From Xenorhabdus khoisanae (GTDB taxonomy: Bacteria; Pseudomonadota; Gammaproteobacteria; Enterobacterales; Enterobacteriaceae): a stretch of 60,821 nt of DNA. How positions within the stretch are numbered: the stretch's first letter is position 1; every line of letters starts with the position of its first letter. The DNA is taken from NCBI RefSeq assembly GCF_001037465.1, contig NZ_LFCV01000021.1:1-60821 (forward strand), written 5' to 3'. The notes under the pieces were generated by a model that did no database searches, had not been told where the DNA came from, and worked only from the letters and a program-made list of their open reading frames with translations. Positions 39,274-51,286 of this stretch are shown here, in pieces. The translations under genes were made by a program, and so were the position numbers.

Positions 39274-40642
39274 ATGTCATCAACGGCAATTCTACGTGAA
39301 TTTTTATACCACCTAAAGGTGATCTTTCTGCATGAATGGTTCCATCATGTGCTTCGACAATATTATAACAAATTGCCAGCCCTAGCCCGGAACCACCGCT
39401 TGCACGATTGCGGGAAGATTCACATCGATAAAAACGCTCAAAAATATGTTGGCATTGCTCGGCAGTCAGTCCGGGAGCACTGTCTTGCAAATCCAATATC
39501 CATCTGCGTTGCTCCGAGTAGGCTTGAATAATTATTTTTCCGTGTTCATTGGTGTAGCGCAGGCTGTTTTCCAGCAAATTTTGGAATAGCTGTATCAGTC
39601 GATCTGGATCAGCAAACAGAGTTACATTTTCTTTCAGGCTCAACGCCAAGGTGATTTGTTTATCAGCGAAACGACCTTGATAACCTGCCACAGAGAGTTG
39701 CAGTAATTCACTGACCCTAACGGCTTCTTTTCTATAAGTCAGAGAGCCACGATCGGAAAGTGATAGTAAATGCAGGTCGTCGACCAATTTTGTTAAGGTC
39801 GTGACTTCCGTGAGTAGAGAATGGATAGTCTCCTGTGTCGGTTGCCGCACACCATCCTGCAAGGCTTCCAGTTCTCCACGCAGCACAGAAAGCGGGGTGC
39901 GCAATTCATGGGAAATATCCGCCATATAGTCACGTCGCATCTGCTCATTTTTTTCCAGTGTACTGGCAAGCTGATTAAAATCTGACGCTAACTTACCGAT
40001 TTCGTCCTGACTGGATGGAATAACGCGGACACTAAAATCACCAGCGGCAAGTTTGTGGGTTCCTTCTACCAGACGTTTGACCGGTCTTAAAAAACCACGG
40101 GAGAGAAGAAAAGTCGCAATCAGTGCCAGTAAGGTGGAAAAACCAGCAATAATCCAACTGGTGAATTGTTGCTGGTGGGCGAAACTAATATCGGCCTGAC
40201 GAGTAATTTTATCTGAAGTGCTGACAATGACCCAACCGACAACATTATTTTGATAGGTGACAGGTTCACGGTAACTTTCTGCCGGAATATCACTGGAATG
40301 ACCTACCAGACGATTCATTTGAGTGTCTACAACCCAGAACTGGGGACGCCAACCGTGGGAAGTCGTTTTTTTATAGATATCACTATTTTGTTCAATAGTA
40401 CGGATGATTTGAAAAATCATCCGATCATTTTGGGTTAAGAAACGCCAATCGCCGTATTGCTGGTATTGTTCTGTCAATGCTTCTGCCAACATCTTTGCCC
40501 GCATTTGGCTATTTTGTTTGATATAGCCAATAAAGCCGTGCTGGAAACTGAGGCGAACGCCCCAGTGCATAGTGACCAATACCAACATACAAGTGGCAAA
40601 AATCGCCAAAAATAACTTACTGCTGATGCCTGTTTTTATCAT
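39251..40642 (-). CDS. baeS: Sensor histidine kinase BaeS
   Basis: 463 aa from the ATG at 40642, which overlaps the mdtC stop (ATGA); the frame extends to 40696 but that lies inside mdtC. Two membrane helices flank the periplasmic sensor. HAMP, then the H box [27 protein letters not shown] (here [15 protein letters not shown]), and G box [17 protein letters not shown]. Phosphorylates BaeR in response to indole, flavonoids and envelope stress in E. coli. The C-terminal residues EPETL come from the tandem repeat. Confidence 0.96.
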   Translation of the reverse strand: MIKTGISSKLFLAIFATCMLVLVTMHWGVRLSFQHGFIGYIKQNSQMRAKMLAEALTEQYQQYGDWRFLTQNDRMIFQIIRTIEQNSDIYKKTTSHGWRPQFWVVDTQMNRLVGHSSDIPAESYREPVTYQNNVVGWVIVSTSDKITRQADISFAHQQQFTSWIIAGFSTLLALIATFLLSRGFLRPVKRLVEGTHKLAAGDFSVRVIPSSQDEIGKLASDFNQLASTLEKNEQMRRDYMADISHELRTPLSVLRGELEALQDGVRQPTQETIHSLLTEVTTLTKLVDDLHLLSLSDRGSLTYRKEAVRVSELLQLSVAGYQGRFADKQITLALSLKENVTLFADPDRLIQLFQNLLENSLRYTNEHGKIIIQAYSEQRRWILDLQDSAPGLTAEQCQHIFERFYRCESSRNRASGGSGLGLAICYNIVEAHDGTIHAERSPLGGIKIHVELPLMTFSEPETL

Positions 40643-43600
40643 GAATTTCCTGATGATGCCGATGCATGAGGCTGTTTGGTACGACGTCGCAGCCATTTTT
40701 CGCGCAGTCGGTCAAAGAACAGGTACACAACAGGAGTAGTGTATAGCGTGAGCAACTGGCTCATCACCAGACCACCGACAATAGTGATACCCAACGGGAA
40801 ACGCAATTCAGCGCCATCACCGTGGCTCAATACCAAAGGTAAGGCACCGAACAACGCAGAAAGCGTTGTCATCATAATCGGCCGGAACCGCAATAAACAG
40901 GCTTGAAAGATTGCCTCTTGAGGACTGACATTGCCGTTTCGTTGTGCTTCGAGGGCGAAATCCACCATGATAATGGCGTTTTTCTTGACAATTCCCACCA
41001 GCAACATGATTCCAATCATCGCAATCAAGCTAAATGGCGTATTGAATAACTCCAGTGCTAATAATGCCCCTACTCCCGCAGAGGGCAGGGTAGAAAGAAT
41101 CGTCAATGGATGAAGATAACTTTCATACAAGACGCCCAGAACCAGATAAACCGTCACAATCGCAGCAAGGATCACAAACAATTGGGAGCGTTCACTCTGT
41201 TGGAAATCTTGTGCAGTGCCTGCGAATGAACTGCGGACTGACGAAGGAACACCGAGTTCTGTCATAGTTCTTTCTATTACACTGATTGCGTCAGTCAACG
41301 TATAATCCGGCGCAACATCAAAACCGATAGTGGAAGAGGCAGAAAGCCCTTCGTGGTAAACATCTAACGGGGCGTTAGCAGGACGCCAGTGAGCAAAATA
41401 GGAAAGCGGGATACGTTCCCCTTTGCTATTAATGACAAACATTTTCTCCAGAGCCGTTGGGTCCTGATTGTATTGCGGTGCAACTTCCATCACCACCTTG
41501 TACTGATTTAACGGTTGATAAATGGTAGAAACCTGCCGTTGCCCAAAGGCATTATAGAGTAAATTATTAGCATCAGAGACATTGATGCCTAAACGTGCCA
41601 TGACATCACGATCATAGATAATTGCTATTTCTGCCCCTTTAGCCTCTTCATCCTCATCTGAATTGACATCCACCAATTGCGGCTGTTTTTCCAATGCTTT
41701 TTTGACAATAGGACTCCATTTGCGCAGTTCACCAAAATCATCGGACAGTAAATTAAACTGATAAGTGGATTTTGAACCACGCCCCCCGGATCTGAGATCC
41801 TGAACAGGAACTAAATAAAGGCGTGCTCCTGCCTCATTGGTGAGCTTACTCCTTAAACGCGTTATCACTTGTTGAACACTTTCAGAACGCTCTTCCCGTG
41901 GTTTCAGGGAAATAAACATAACGCCAGTGTTGATGCTATCACCACCGGTAGATCCCACAACATTATCCACTGTTGGATCTTCATCAATGATCTGCATAAA
42001 ACGTTTCATTTTTTCACGCATAGCTTGAAATGAAATACTTTGGTCCGCAACCACAAAGCCCAACATTTTTCCCGTATCTTGTTGAGGAAAAAATGTTTTC
42101 GGAATACTGATATAGAGCCAGATATTCAGAGCGATAATGCCGACTAATGTGAGCAGTACCCAGCGGGTATGGTTGAGTATCCATTTCAGTGAGCGGCCAT
42201 AACTTTGCTGAATTTTCAGCAATACCTTATCGAAGCCTTGCTTTTGTCTCTGTGTTTTTATCGGTGATGACTTGAGTAAATACGCGCACATCATTGGAGT
42301 CAATGTCAGTGAAACTAACAGAGAAATCCCAATGGCGGTTGCAAGTGTGACAGCGAAATCCCGGAAGAGCCGGCCGAGTAGCTCATCGATCAACACGAGA
42401 GGAATGAATACGGCAATGAGTGACAGACTCATGGCAAGTACGGTGAACCCAACTTCCCTGACGCCTTTGAGGGTGGCTTCCATCGGCTTCAACCCGGCAT
42501 CCAGATGCCGGGAAATATTTTCCAGTACAACAATCGCATCATCGACAACAAATCCGGTGGCAATGGTTAGTGCCATCAGCGAAAGGTTGTTCAAACTGAA
42601 TCCACACAAATATATAGCAGTAAAAGTGCCAATGAGTGATACCGGAACGGCAATTGCCGGAATCAATGTGGCCCGGCCTGAACGTAAAAACAGGAACACG
42701 ACCAGAATGACCAAGGCAACCGCAATGGCAAGTGCCCTTTCTACTTCTTGCAAGGAAGCACGGATAGCTGGTGAGCGATCCTGTGCGATGTTTAATTGAA
42801 TACTGGCAGGCAGGGATTCTTGCAGGATAGGAAGTTGATCACGAATGCGTTGAACCGTTGCGATAATATTCGCACCTGCTTCACGGCGGATAATAATGAC
42901 AATTGCAGACTTATTGCCGGACATCCCCGCTGCCCGAATATCCTCGACAGAATTCTTAACATTTGCGACATCCTGCAAACGGACCGGAGCGCCATTATTA
43001 TAATGCACAATAATAGAGCGATAGCTGTCTGCTGTTTTCAGTTCGTCATTGGTGTGCAGTTGCCAGTTTTGTTTATCTGAATCAACATAGCCCGTCGGGC
43101 GCAGGACATTGGCATCACTGATCGCATTGCTGACATCGTTGAGGGAAACACCTTGATTGAAAAGGGCGTTAGGATTCAATTCAACACGTATAGCAGGTAA
43201 TGAACTACCGCCGACACTGACTTTACTGACGCCTTCTACCTGAGAAATTTTTTGAGCCAATCTGGTGGAAGCCAGATCATAGAGCTGCCCTTCACTATAA
43301 CTGTCTGACGTGAGGGTTAATATCATGATCGGGGCGTCTGATAGATTGGCTTTATAATATACCGGTTTGCTTGGCATACCGGAGGGCAATAAGCTTTGTG
43401 CAGCATTGATGGCGGATTGAACGTCCCTTGCTGCGCCATTGATATCCCGATTGAGGTCGAACTCCAAATAAATAAAGGAGGTTCCCAACGAGCTGGTGGA
43501 CCCCATCTCTTTTACCCCTGCAATCCTGCCTAACGAGCGTTCCAGAGGTGTCGTCACAGAGGACGACATCGTTTCTGGTGACGCACCGGGCATAGAGGCA

Positions 43601-43743
43601 TGGACTGTTATCACAGGAAAATCAACTTTTGGCAGCGGTGACACAGGCAACAAGATAAAACTGAGCGCACCACACAGCGTGATGGCTAAACTCAGCAACG
43701 TCGTGGCAACCGGCCGCTGGATAAATAGGGCGAAAAATTTCAC
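40639..43743 (-). CDS. mdtC: RND multidrug efflux pump subunit MdtC
   Basis: 1034 aa, 12 helices with two large periplasmic loops. RND motifs are [20 protein letters not shown], the TM4 segment [15 protein letters not shown] with paired Asp of the proton relay, and [20 protein letters not shown]. Works with MdtB as a heteromultimer, with MdtA and TolC, to export bile salts, novobiocin and other compounds. Overlaps mdtB and baeS by 4 bases each. Confidence 0.97.
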   Translation of the reverse strand: MKFFALFIQRPVATTLLSLAITLCGALSFILLPVSPLPKVDFPVITVHASMPGASPETMSSSVTTPLERSLGRIAGVKEMGSTSSLGTSFIYLEFDLNRDINGAARDVQSAINAAQSLLPSGMPSKPVYYKANLSDAPIMILTLTSDSYSEGQLYDLASTRLAQKISQVEGVSKVSVGGSSLPAIRVELNPNALFNQGVSLNDVSNAISDANVLRPTGYVDSDKQNWQLHTNDELKTADSYRSIIVHYNNGAPVRLQDVANVKNSVEDIRAAGMSGNKSAIVIIIRREAGANIIATVQRIRDQLPILQESLPASIQLNIAQDRSPAIRASLQEVERALAIAVALVILVVFLFLRSGRATLIPAIAVPVSLIGTFTAIYLCGFSLNNLSLMALTIATGFVVDDAIVVLENISRHLDAGLKPMEATLKGVREVGFTVLAMSLSLIAVFIPLVLIDELLGRLFRDFAVTLATAIGISLLVSLTLTPMMCAYLLKSSPIKTQRQKQGFDKVLLKIQQSYGRSLKWILNHTRWVLLTLVGIIALNIWLYISIPKTFFPQQDTGKMLGFVVADQSISFQAMREKMKRFMQIIDEDPTVDNVVGSTGGDSINTGVMFISLKPREERSESVQQVITRLRSKLTNEAGARLYLVPVQDLRSGGRGSKSTYQFNLLSDDFGELRKWSPIVKKALEKQPQLVDVNSDEDEEAKGAEIAIIYDRDVMARLGINVSDANNLLYNAFGQRQVSTIYQPLNQYKVVMEVAPQYNQDPTALEKMFVINSKGERIPLSYFAHWRPANAPLDVYHEGLSASSTIGFDVAPDYTLTDAISVIERTMTELGVPSSVRSSFAGTAQDFQQSERSQLFVILAAIVTVYLVLGVLYESYLHPLTILSTLPSAGVGALLALELFNTPFSLIAMIGIMLLVGIVKKNAIIMVDFALEAQRNGNVSPQEAIFQACLLRFRPIMMTTLSALFGALPLVLSHGDGAELRFPLGITIVGGLVMSQLLTLYTTPVVYLFFDRLREKWLRRRTKQPHASASSGNS

Positions 43744-46700
43744 AGCGGCTCCTGATGATTAACAGAGGGTTTATCAAGCTTCGTTTGATTATCTTTCCCA
43801 GCCTCCCGGTTCTTATTTTTCCGGTAATTACTTTTCCGGTAATTACTTTTCCGGTAAGAATGCGCTAACTGATCAAAAAGTAGATAAATGACGGGAGTTG
43901 TAAACAAGGTCAGAATCTGGCTCATAATCAAACCGCCCACCATGCTGACACCCAATGGGCGACGCAGTTCCGCCCCAATACCGGTACTGAGCATCAGAGG
44001 CAATGCACCCAATAGTGCCGCCATTGTCGTCATCAATATCGGCCTGAAACGTAACAGACAGGCTTGATAAATAGCCTCATAAGGGGACATGCCCTTTTCA
44101 CGCTCCGCTGCCAGAGCAAAATCGATCATCATGATGGCATTCTTCTTCACAATGCCGATTAAGAGAATGATCCCAATAATGGCGATAATATCTAATTCAT
44201 ATCCACCCACCATCAAAGCCAGCAGTGCGCCAACACCCGCAGTAGGCAAGGTTGACAAGATTGTGACTGGATGGATAAAACTTTCATACAGTATACCGAG
44301 CACGATATACATAGCGACGACCGCAGCCAGAATCAACCAAAGGGTATTGCTGAGAGCATCTTGGAACGCCAGCGTTGCCCCTTGAAATTGCGTGATAATA
44401 TCTTTTGGCATTTGAATCGACCGTTCTGTCTCCTTGACGGCGTTTACTGCGTCTTCAAGGGAAGCGCTTTTCGCAGTATTGAACGAAAACGTGACAGAAG
44501 GGAATTGTTGCAAGTGATTGATAGATAAATTCCCAAGCCGTTGTTCAACGGTAGTAATGGCATTAAGTGGCACCATTTTTCCATCTTTTCCAGTCAGGTA
44601 AAGATCGTTGAACGCTTCCAGACCTGATGAATTTTTCGTATCTTGTTCAAGAATGATTCGGTACTGATTTGACTGTGTGTAAATGGTCGAAATCAGGCGT
44701 TGGCCGAAAGCGTTATACAGCGCATTATCCACGGCAGCCATGGAGATCCCAAATCGGCTGGCCATATCACGATTTACATTGAGATAAGCGACAAGCCCCT
44801 TATCCTGCCAATTGTGACCGATATCTACCAACTCAGCTCGTTGCTTCAGGGCACTTTGCAATTTGGGAACCCAGACAGCGAGTTCATCAAGGGAAGTTGC
44901 CTGTAATGTGAATTGGTATTGCGTACGGGATACTTGGGTGTCAATTGTTAAATCTTGTGTCGGTTGTAGGTACAATGTGATATCGGGTACTCCGGCAATC
45001 CGTTTCTGTAATCGTGGAATTACCTCGTCAATCCGGTCGTCGCGTTGGTTGAGTGGTTTCAACGTAATCTGGAGACGTGCATTATTCAACGTTGCATTAT
45101 TACCATCAACGCCGATAAATGTCGTGACATTATCCACCGCAGGATCTTGCAGTAACAGCGTAGTCACCTGCCGTTGTTTATCTGCCATTGCATTGAATGA
45201 AATGGATTGTGGGGCTTCCAGTGTGCCCTGAATCAACCCGTTATCCTGCAAAGGAAAAAAACCTTTGGGGATCATGATATAGAGCAGGGCAGTCAGCGCT
45301 AACGTACCAAACGCAACGCTAAGGGTGATCCAAGGATGATTTAACACCCGTTTCAAAAAGACCGCATATATGGCAATCATGCGTTCAAAGAAATGTTCGC
45401 AAGCTTGTTCAAAGCGGTTGTGTTTAATTTCTGCTTCGGATTTCAACATTCTTGCGCACATCATTGGTGTTAGTGTCAATGACACAACCGCAGAAATTAA
45501 AATGGCGACAGCAAGAGTAATAGCAAATTCCCGGAACAGGCGGCCGACGATATCTCCCATAAACAGCAATGGGATCAATACAGCAATTAACGAAAAGGTC
45601 AGAGAAATAATAGTAAAGCCAATTTCTCCCGCTCCTTTTAATGCTGCCGCCAGCGGTTTTTCTCCCCGTTCAATATAACGGGAAATATTTTCTATAACGA
45701 CAATTGCATCATCGACTACAAAGCCGGTTGCGATGGTTAATGCCATCAAAGTAAGGTTATTGACGGAAAAGCCGCAGAAATACATAACGGCAAACGTACC
45801 CACCAATGAAAGCGGTACAGCAATACTAGGAATCAGGGTTGCCGTGGTATTGCGCAAGAACAGATAAATCACCATGACAACCAGCGCAATAGCCAGCAAC
45901 AGTTCAAATTGCACATCCTTGACTGAATTGCGGATTGTAACAGTACGATCTGTCAGGACTTCCACATTGACTGATTTGGGCAGGCTGCTGATCAGCTCTG
46001 GCAGCATGACACGGATATTATCTGTCGTCTCGATAACATTCGCGCCGGGTTGGCGTTGAACATTGATGACAATAGCGGGTTTTTCATTGGCCCATGCGCC
46101 GAGTTTGTCATTTTCTGCCCCTTGTTCAATGGTCGCAACATCACTCAGGCGAATAGGGGAGCCATTTTTATAGGCGACGATTAACTTGCGATAATCATCG
46201 ATAGATTTCATCTGATCATTGGAGGAAATCGTGATTGAACGTGTTGGCCCATCAAAACTGCCTTTTGCAGAATTGACATTGGCTTTCATGATAGCCGAAC
46301 GAATCGTATCACTGTCTAAACCTTGCGCAGCGATGGCCTGAGCATTCAATTTCACACGTACCGCAGGACGTTGCCCGCCAGCCAATGTCACCAAACCCAC
46401 GCCACTGACCTGAGAAATACGCTGGGCTACACGGGTTTCCACCATATCCTGCACTTGCGTCATAGGCAGGGCATCAGATGTTACGGCCAGCGTCAAAATA
46501 GGGGGATCAGCCGGATTGACTTTGCTATAAATGGGGGGATAAGGCAAATCTTCCGGCAATAGATTGCTGGCTGAATTAATGGCGGCCTGTACATCTTGCT
46601 CGGCTACATCCAATGGCAGTGAAAGCTGGAATACCAGCGTGATAACAGAGGCTCCCCCGGAACTTCTGGAAGACATCTGCTTTAAGCCGGACATTTGCCC

Positions 46701-46940
46701 GAACTGGCGTTCCAGCGGCGCTGTAACGGCAGATGTCATAACATCAGGATTGGCTCCGGGATAGAGCGTGACCACTTGAATAGTCGGATAATCCACTTGT
46801 GGCAACGCAGAAACGGGCAACATCCGATAGCCGATAAACCCAGCCAGCAATATCGCAATCATAAACAGCGTCGTGGCAACAGGACGCAAGATAAACAGAC
46901 GGGATGGCCCCCCGCCTGAAATTGGAGAATCAGGTTGCAT
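43740..46940 (-). CDS. mdtB: RND multidrug efflux pump subunit MdtB
   Basis: 1066 aa, about 26 longer than E. coli MdtB, mainly from a hydrophilic C-terminal tail. The tail contains a tandem [14 protein letters not shown] duplication (coded near 43820-43860). RND signatures are [38 protein letters not shown] and [19 protein letters not shown]. Partner of MdtC. Overlaps mdtA by one base. Confidence 0.97.
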   Translation of the reverse strand: MQPDSPISGGGPSRLFILRPVATTLFMIAILLAGFIGYRMLPVSALPQVDYPTIQVVTLYPGANPDVMTSAVTAPLERQFGQMSGLKQMSSRSSGGASVITLVFQLSLPLDVAEQDVQAAINSASNLLPEDLPYPPIYSKVNPADPPILTLAVTSDALPMTQVQDMVETRVAQRISQVSGVGLVTLAGGQRPAVRVKLNAQAIAAQGLDSDTIRSAIMKANVNSAKGSFDGPTRSITISSNDQMKSIDDYRKLIVAYKNGSPIRLSDVATIEQGAENDKLGAWANEKPAIVINVQRQPGANVIETTDNIRVMLPELISSLPKSVNVEVLTDRTVTIRNSVKDVQFELLLAIALVVMVIYLFLRNTTATLIPSIAVPLSLVGTFAVMYFCGFSVNNLTLMALTIATGFVVDDAIVVIENISRYIERGEKPLAAALKGAGEIGFTIISLTFSLIAVLIPLLFMGDIVGRLFREFAITLAVAILISAVVSLTLTPMMCARMLKSEAEIKHNRFEQACEHFFERMIAIYAVFLKRVLNHPWITLSVAFGTLALTALLYIMIPKGFFPLQDNGLIQGTLEAPQSISFNAMADKQRQVTTLLLQDPAVDNVTTFIGVDGNNATLNNARLQITLKPLNQRDDRIDEVIPRLQKRIAGVPDITLYLQPTQDLTIDTQVSRTQYQFTLQATSLDELAVWVPKLQSALKQRAELVDIGHNWQDKGLVAYLNVNRDMASRFGISMAAVDNALYNAFGQRLISTIYTQSNQYRIILEQDTKNSSGLEAFNDLYLTGKDGKMVPLNAITTVEQRLGNLSINHLQQFPSVTFSFNTAKSASLEDAVNAVKETERSIQMPKDIITQFQGATLAFQDALSNTLWLILAAVVAMYIVLGILYESFIHPVTILSTLPTAGVGALLALMVGGYELDIIAIIGIILLIGIVKKNAIMMIDFALAAEREKGMSPYEAIYQACLLRFRPILMTTMAALLGALPLMLSTGIGAELRRPLGVSMVGGLIMSQILTLFTTPVIYLLFDQLAHSYRKSNYRKSNYRKNKNREAGKDNQTKLDKPSVNHQEPL

Positions 46941-48178
46941 CAGGAATTCTCCACTTTACCGTTTAATTGCGCTGTGTTTTTCTGAACGTTATCGGTATCA
47001 AGTGACTCCGCTGTCAAAGGTTTGACAATTTCGACCCTGGCACCTTCGGTCAGTTGGTCAATACCATCGGTGACAACACGTTCGCCTGCGGACAAACCGC
47101 TGTTGATAACCACGAGTTGGCTGTTTTGCAGCCCCGCAATGACTTTATGCTTGCTGACCTTATTTTCTTTATCCACTTTCCAGACAAAGTTACCTGAATT
47201 ACCCATTTGTAACCCGGCTGTTGGGATCACAATGACATTATTCAGTGTATCGACTTTTATCTGCATATTGACGAACTGATTAGGAAACAGCACGTTGCCC
47301 TGATTATTAAATTGAGCTTTCATCTTAATCGTGCCGGTAGCGACATCAATTTGGTTATCAATACTGTGTAGTTTACCTTGCGCCAATTGTTGCTGATTAT
47401 TGCGATCCCACACGCTGACCGGCACATTGGCGTGATTTTTCTGGGCGTTTAACACGAAGCCGATATCATTTTCAGGCAGAGAAAACAGGACATCAATGGG
47501 ATCGACTTGTGTAATAACAACAATCGGAGTACCACCTGCGCCAGATATGTAATTACCGATATCAATACGTTTCAAACCAACACGACCGGAAATAGGTGCA
47601 GTAATGCGGCTGTAGTTCAATTGTAGTTTAGCTTCGTCGATATCTGATTGATCAGCTTTCAGACTGGCTTCGCTCTGACGTACCAAAGAAATTTGCTTAT
47701 CCAGCTCTTGCTGGGAGATAAGTTTATTTTTCACCAATTGTTGAAAGCGGATCAGATCTTGTTTGGCATTTGTTAATGTTGCCTGATCTTTGGCATATTG
47801 CCCTTGTGCTCTTGCTAATTTGACCTGAAGAGGACGCGGATCAATTTCAGCCAGTAAGTCCCCTTTTTTGACATATTGGCCTTCATTGAAATGCAGATTT
47901 ATTAACTGGCCTTCCACTTGGCTGGTGACAGTCACGGTATTGGCAGCCTGAACCGTCCCTAATCCTCTTAAATAATGGGGGACAGATTTTATTTCAGCCG
48001 TTGCTACTTGCACAGGCGATCGAGCTTGCTTGATTTCATTTTGTTCTGATTTTGGATCCTGGGTCTTATCTGATGTTGAAGGCGTGTTAAGGTATTTCCA
48101 CGCAAAGAAAACCACCACGACGATCACGGCTATAGCCGCAGCGAGTCGGAAAAAGTAGGAACGACTTTTGTTATTCAT
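46940..48178 (-). CDS. mdtA: Membrane fusion protein MdtA
   Basis: 412 aa (E. coli 415). N-terminal signal anchor (residues 9-28), biotinyl-lipoyl-like domain, coiled-coil hairpin (about 115-190) and beta-barrel. Links MdtBC to TolC across the periplasm. First gene of mdtABC-baeSR, preceded by a BaeR site. Confidence 0.96.
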   Translation of the reverse strand: MNNKSRSYFFRLAAAIAVIVVVVFFAWKYLNTPSTSDKTQDPKSEQNEIKQARSPVQVATAEIKSVPHYLRGLGTVQAANTVTVTSQVEGQLINLHFNEGQYVKKGDLLAEIDPRPLQVKLARAQGQYAKDQATLTNAKQDLIRFQQLVKNKLISQQELDKQISLVRQSEASLKADQSDIDEAKLQLNYSRITAPISGRVGLKRIDIGNYISGAGGTPIVVITQVDPIDVLFSLPENDIGFVLNAQKNHANVPVSVWDRNNQQQLAQGKLHSIDNQIDVATGTIKMKAQFNNQGNVLFPNQFVNMQIKVDTLNNVIVIPTAGLQMGNSGNFVWKVDKENKVSKHKVIAGLQNSQLVVINSGLSAGERVVTDGIDQLTEGARVEIVKPLTAESLDTDNVQKNTAQLNGKVENS

Positions 48179-48277
48179 TTGCTCGACATTCTCTCAATGT
48201 TGTGGCGATAATCAATCGTGCCGCATCTTACGCCAAATAGATGCAGAATATATTATTAGTGTAACCAGCGAGAATTA

Positions 48278-48295
48278 GTCAATAATGAAGAAAAT
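48278..48295 (-). promoter_or_regulatory. BaeR-binding site upstream of mdtA
   Basis: Minus-strand ATTTTCTTCATTATTGAC closely follows the E. coli BaeR box (TTTTTCTCCATNATTGGC). It lies about 100 bases before the mdtA start. Confidence 0.7.
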
Positions 48296-48307
48296 ATGGA
48301 GGTTGTG

Positions 48308-48526
48308 TCAAAAAGATAATGTTTTTGATAGTGATTTTTCATGAAATTTGTGATGAGGCATCCAATGGGACACCAAGAAGTATGTTACGAACGATAGGCG
48401 TTCCTCTTGTACTTTTTGTGTAAAACCGAGTTCGCTATCAATTTTCGTAACTGTGATTGTTGCAGCTAAACCACCAACAAAATCAGCTTCGTCTTTCAGT
48501 ATTTGTTCTACTAACCTGATTGCCAC
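48308..48526 (-). other. Unrecognised 72-codon reading frame
   Basis: An open frame reading MAIRLVEQILKDEADFVGGL and onward, ending ...HHKFHEKSLSKTLSF. It has no clear ribosome site and matches no family I know. It may be a decayed gene fragment or chance. Kept only as a marked candidate. Confidence 0.2.
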
Positions 48527-48745
48527 TCAGGATCTTACATATAGCAGGATAGTTTGTTAATTTTATATATTCTGTACCATTGCGGGAAAAGTTAATGATC
48601 TGTATTTTTTCTCATAGGGTTAATCTGTTACTTTATAAAAATTGAAGTTCAATAAACTCAATATTGGCAGGAATAAGTTTATATAAATAAACAACATTGC
48701 TGTATAGTGATTATTCTCATCATTGATTTTTCGAGAATAGATAAG

Positions 48746-48855
48746 ATGGAAAGAATAACAATAGGATGCTTTATATTATTATGTTTTTGTGGAAGTTTAC
48801 AAGCGTAAGGAAATAATTTTCCAAAAGATTATGTTAAAACGTGTGCTTAAATAAA
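48746..48855 (+). pseudogene. Broken gene for a small secreted protein
   Basis: MERITIGCFILLCFCGSLQA is a clean signal peptide that ends in a cleavage-type LQA and then hits TAA (48806-48808). The same frame continues for 13 codons (GNNFPKDYVKTCA) to a second stop. It looks like a secreted-protein gene interrupted at the mature start. The family is unknown. Confidence 0.4.
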
Positions 48856-48984
48856 TTTAAGATAATTCTCTTATTGTACAGTGAGTTTAATCACACTTTT
48901 TTACTACCCCTCTAACCGTATTTAGCGCTATATTAGCACGGTCTGATCGTACTTTATGAACCTTAACCACAACAGGGAGTTATT

Positions 48985-49464
48985 ATGGCAAATATGATCT
49001 ATCTAACGTTACAGGGAGACAAACAGGGGTTGATTTCGCAAGGTTGTTCTTCTGTTGAATCCATTGGTAATAAGTATCAGGCTGGTCATGAGAATGAAAT
49101 ATTTGTATTAAGGTTACATCATTCCATTCACAGAGAACAAAATGTTAACCATAGTCCAATTGTATTTGTAAAACCACAAGATAAATCATCACCATTATTA
49201 ATGATGGCAATTTCAGATAATGAAACATTAAATCTGAAATTTGACTTTTATCGCACAGCCCAATCCGGGGCACAGGAATTATATTATTCTATCGAATGTC
49301 GTGATGCGACAATCCTTGATTTATCTCCGAACTATCCGCACAGTGTTAACCATGCGGAAGCACAACCAGAAGAAAGTGTTTCTATTAAATATAAAGACAT
49401 TATTTGCCGTCACCATATGGCGGGAACTTCTGGATATAGTGTCTGGGACGACAGAGTATATTAA
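48985..49464 (+). CDS. hcp: Orphan type VI secretion tube protein Hcp
   Basis: 159 aa, Hcp/TssD family of the kind starting MANMIYLTLQGDKQGLIS. QNVNHSPIVFVKPQDKSSPLL, PEESVSIKYKDI and the end AGTSGYSVWDDRVY are family-typical. Hcp forms the tube and can carry effectors. No other T6SS gene is in the window, so this is an orphan copy. AGGGAG precedes the ATG. Confidence 0.93.
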   Translation: MANMIYLTLQGDKQGLISQGCSSVESIGNKYQAGHENEIFVLRLHHSIHREQNVNHSPIVFVKPQDKSSPLLMMAISDNETLNLKFDFYRTAQSGAQELYYSIECRDATILDLSPNYPHSVNHAEAQPEESVSIKYKDIICRHHMAGTSGYSVWDDRVY

Positions 49465-49474
49465 TAATTGAGAT

Positions 49475-49505
49475 AAACGCCGATGATCTAATCGGCGTTT
49501 TTACA
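49475..49505 (+). terminator. hcp terminator
   Basis: AACGCCGAT (49476-49484) with ATCGGCGTT (49491-49499), then TTTTAC. Ten bases past the hcp stop. Confidence 0.9.
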
Positions 49506-49551
49506 TAAGCCCCAATTGTAATGCGTTGGGTAAAATAATATATGAAAGCAC

Positions 49552-51015
49552 TTAAACCAAAAACAGTGTTGCCAATCCCAAAAAGATAAAGAATCCACCA
49601 GTATCGGTAATTGCTGTAATCATTACGCTGGAACCAATTGCAGGATCTCTTCCCAATTTCATCATAATAAATGGAATCAACACACCCATCAGGGCTGCCA
49701 TCAATAGGTTCAGTATCATCGCCATTGTCATCACACCACCCATAGCCAGATCATTGTAGAGTAAGTAAGTGACAACGCCCATTATTCCCCCCCAAATAAT
49801 ACCGTTGATTAAAGCAACGCCAAGTTCCCTTAATAACAGGTAAGAAAAACTACCGGTTTGGATTTGATGGAGTGCCAGCGCCCGGACGATCATCGTAATG
49901 GTTTGGTTGCCGGTGTTACCCCCAATCCCTGCCACAATAGGCATTAAAGTTGCCAGGGCAACGAGCTGAGAAATAGTATGTTCGAACAGCCCGATAACAC
50001 GTGAAGCGACAAAAGCTGTACATAGGTTTATCGCAAGCCATGTCCAGCGAGTTTTGACAGCTTGCCCAACAGGAGCAAAAACGTCTTCTTCCCGGCTCAA
50101 GCCCCCCATGCGGCGGATATTGGTATCCGTTTCTTCACTTAAAGTATCAACGATATCTTCAACGGTCAGACGACCCATCAAACGCCCATTATTATCGACT
50201 ACCGCAGCAGAGATTAAGTCATAACGTTCGAACGCACTGGCGGCATCTTCACCTTTTTGCTCTGGCGAGAAAGTCACGGTATCCGTATTCATCACTTCGG
50301 AAACCAATCTGTCCGGTGCGTTGGTCAGCAAGGTTGTGAGAGGAAGTTCCCCTTGAAGGCGGTTTTTGCGATCAATAACGAAGATCTTATCTGTCGTTTC
50401 GGGAATTGAGCCTCTGGAACGTAAAAAGCGTTGAACTGTACTGAGCGTAATGCTTCCCCGTACTGTTACGAACTCAAAATCCATCATCTGGCCGATGCTG
50501 TCTTTATGGTACTGCAATACTTCGCGGATGCGGTTGCGTTGACTCGGCTCCAGATAAGTCAGTAAGCGTCGTGTGGTTTCACGTGGCAGATATTCCGCAA
50601 TGTAAGCCTGCTCATCCACATGCAGTGTACCAATGGCGCGTAGCAGCTTGACGTCAGACATATCTTTAATCAAGTTGTCCCAGATCGGGACAGAGGCTTC
50701 AACCAGAACTTCACCGCGTTGGTTATTGTCGATCAAACGCCACAAAGCAAGACGCTCATCATAGGGTAAGGCTTCCAGAATATCCGCAATGTCGGCAGCA
50801 TGCAGGTCTGCCAGCAGGGTACTGACTTCCTCTATTTTCTCCAGTAACTGTTCGTCGCTGATGACTGAATGTTCATCAGCCTGGCCCAATAATTTATCGA
50901 CAAATAGCTTGTCGTTAATGAATAACGAAAGTAAGCGTTGGCGAACATGTGCCAGTTTTTGGGAACGCTGGTTGGCAACAGTTGCATTATCAGGTGTAAA
51001 AGCCGGCTGTAACAT
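49552..51015 (-). CDS. mgtE: Magnesium transporter MgtE
   Basis: 487 aa. N domain of helical repeats (about 35-140), tandem CBS domains (about 145-265, with GRLTVEDIVD), then a 5-helix membrane domain with GGNTGNQ and the Mg2+-selective region. Channel gated by cytosolic Mg2+. E. coli lacks this family; Mg2+ import here therefore does not rely only on CorA/MgtA. I saw no PhoP box or M-box in the 5' region. Confidence 0.95.
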   Translation of the reverse strand: MLQPAFTPDNATVANQRSQKLAHVRQRLLSLFINDKLFVDKLLGQADEHSVISDEQLLEKIEEVSTLLADLHAADIADILEALPYDERLALWRLIDNNQRGEVLVEASVPIWDNLIKDMSDVKLLRAIGTLHVDEQAYIAEYLPRETTRRLLTYLEPSQRNRIREVLQYHKDSIGQMMDFEFVTVRGSITLSTVQRFLRSRGSIPETTDKIFVIDRKNRLQGELPLTTLLTNAPDRLVSEVMNTDTVTFSPEQKGEDAASAFERYDLISAAVVDNNGRLMGRLTVEDIVDTLSEETDTNIRRMGGLSREEDVFAPVGQAVKTRWTWLAINLCTAFVASRVIGLFEHTISQLVALATLMPIVAGIGGNTGNQTITMIVRALALHQIQTGSFSYLLLRELGVALINGIIWGGIMGVVTYLLYNDLAMGGVMTMAMILNLLMAALMGVLIPFIMMKLGRDPAIGSSVMITAITDTGGFFIFLGLATLFLV

Positions 51016-51104
51016 GATGTACCTTTAAGGCAGAAAATAGGGCAAAAAAACAGGATAATTACAATAACATAATCTGGAGTATTGACCTTAAGTTAGCATA
51101 ATAA

Positions 51105-51275
51105 CTACTTTATTTCTGGTCTACTAAGATATTCCACCGATTGCTGTTTTGTTTGCTTTTGCTGGTAATGCTCCAGAGCTGCAACGAATGAATAGATAAA
51201 GCGCCCAAATAAAATCAGAAAGCTGATAAGCAGTATCAATTTTGTAATTTGAACAGTTTTCTTTTTCTTCTTCAT
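51105..51275 (-). CDS. yfgG: YfgG-like small membrane protein
   Basis: 56 aa: a Lys-rich start (MKKKKKTVQITK), one membrane helix with LLISFLILFGRFIYSFVAALEH, and a Gln-rich tail. This matches E. coli YfgG (LLISFIFFFGRFIYSS), a small membrane protein encoded beside ppx and implicated in nickel/cobalt tolerance. Stop TAG at 51105-51107. It lies 11 bases downstream of ppx on the same strand, so likely in the ppk-ppx transcript. Confidence 0.8.
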   Translation of the reverse strand: MKKKKKTVQITKLILLISFLILFGRFIYSFVAALEHYQQKQTKQQSVEYLSRPEIK

Positions 51276-51286
51276 AACGTGTATCG

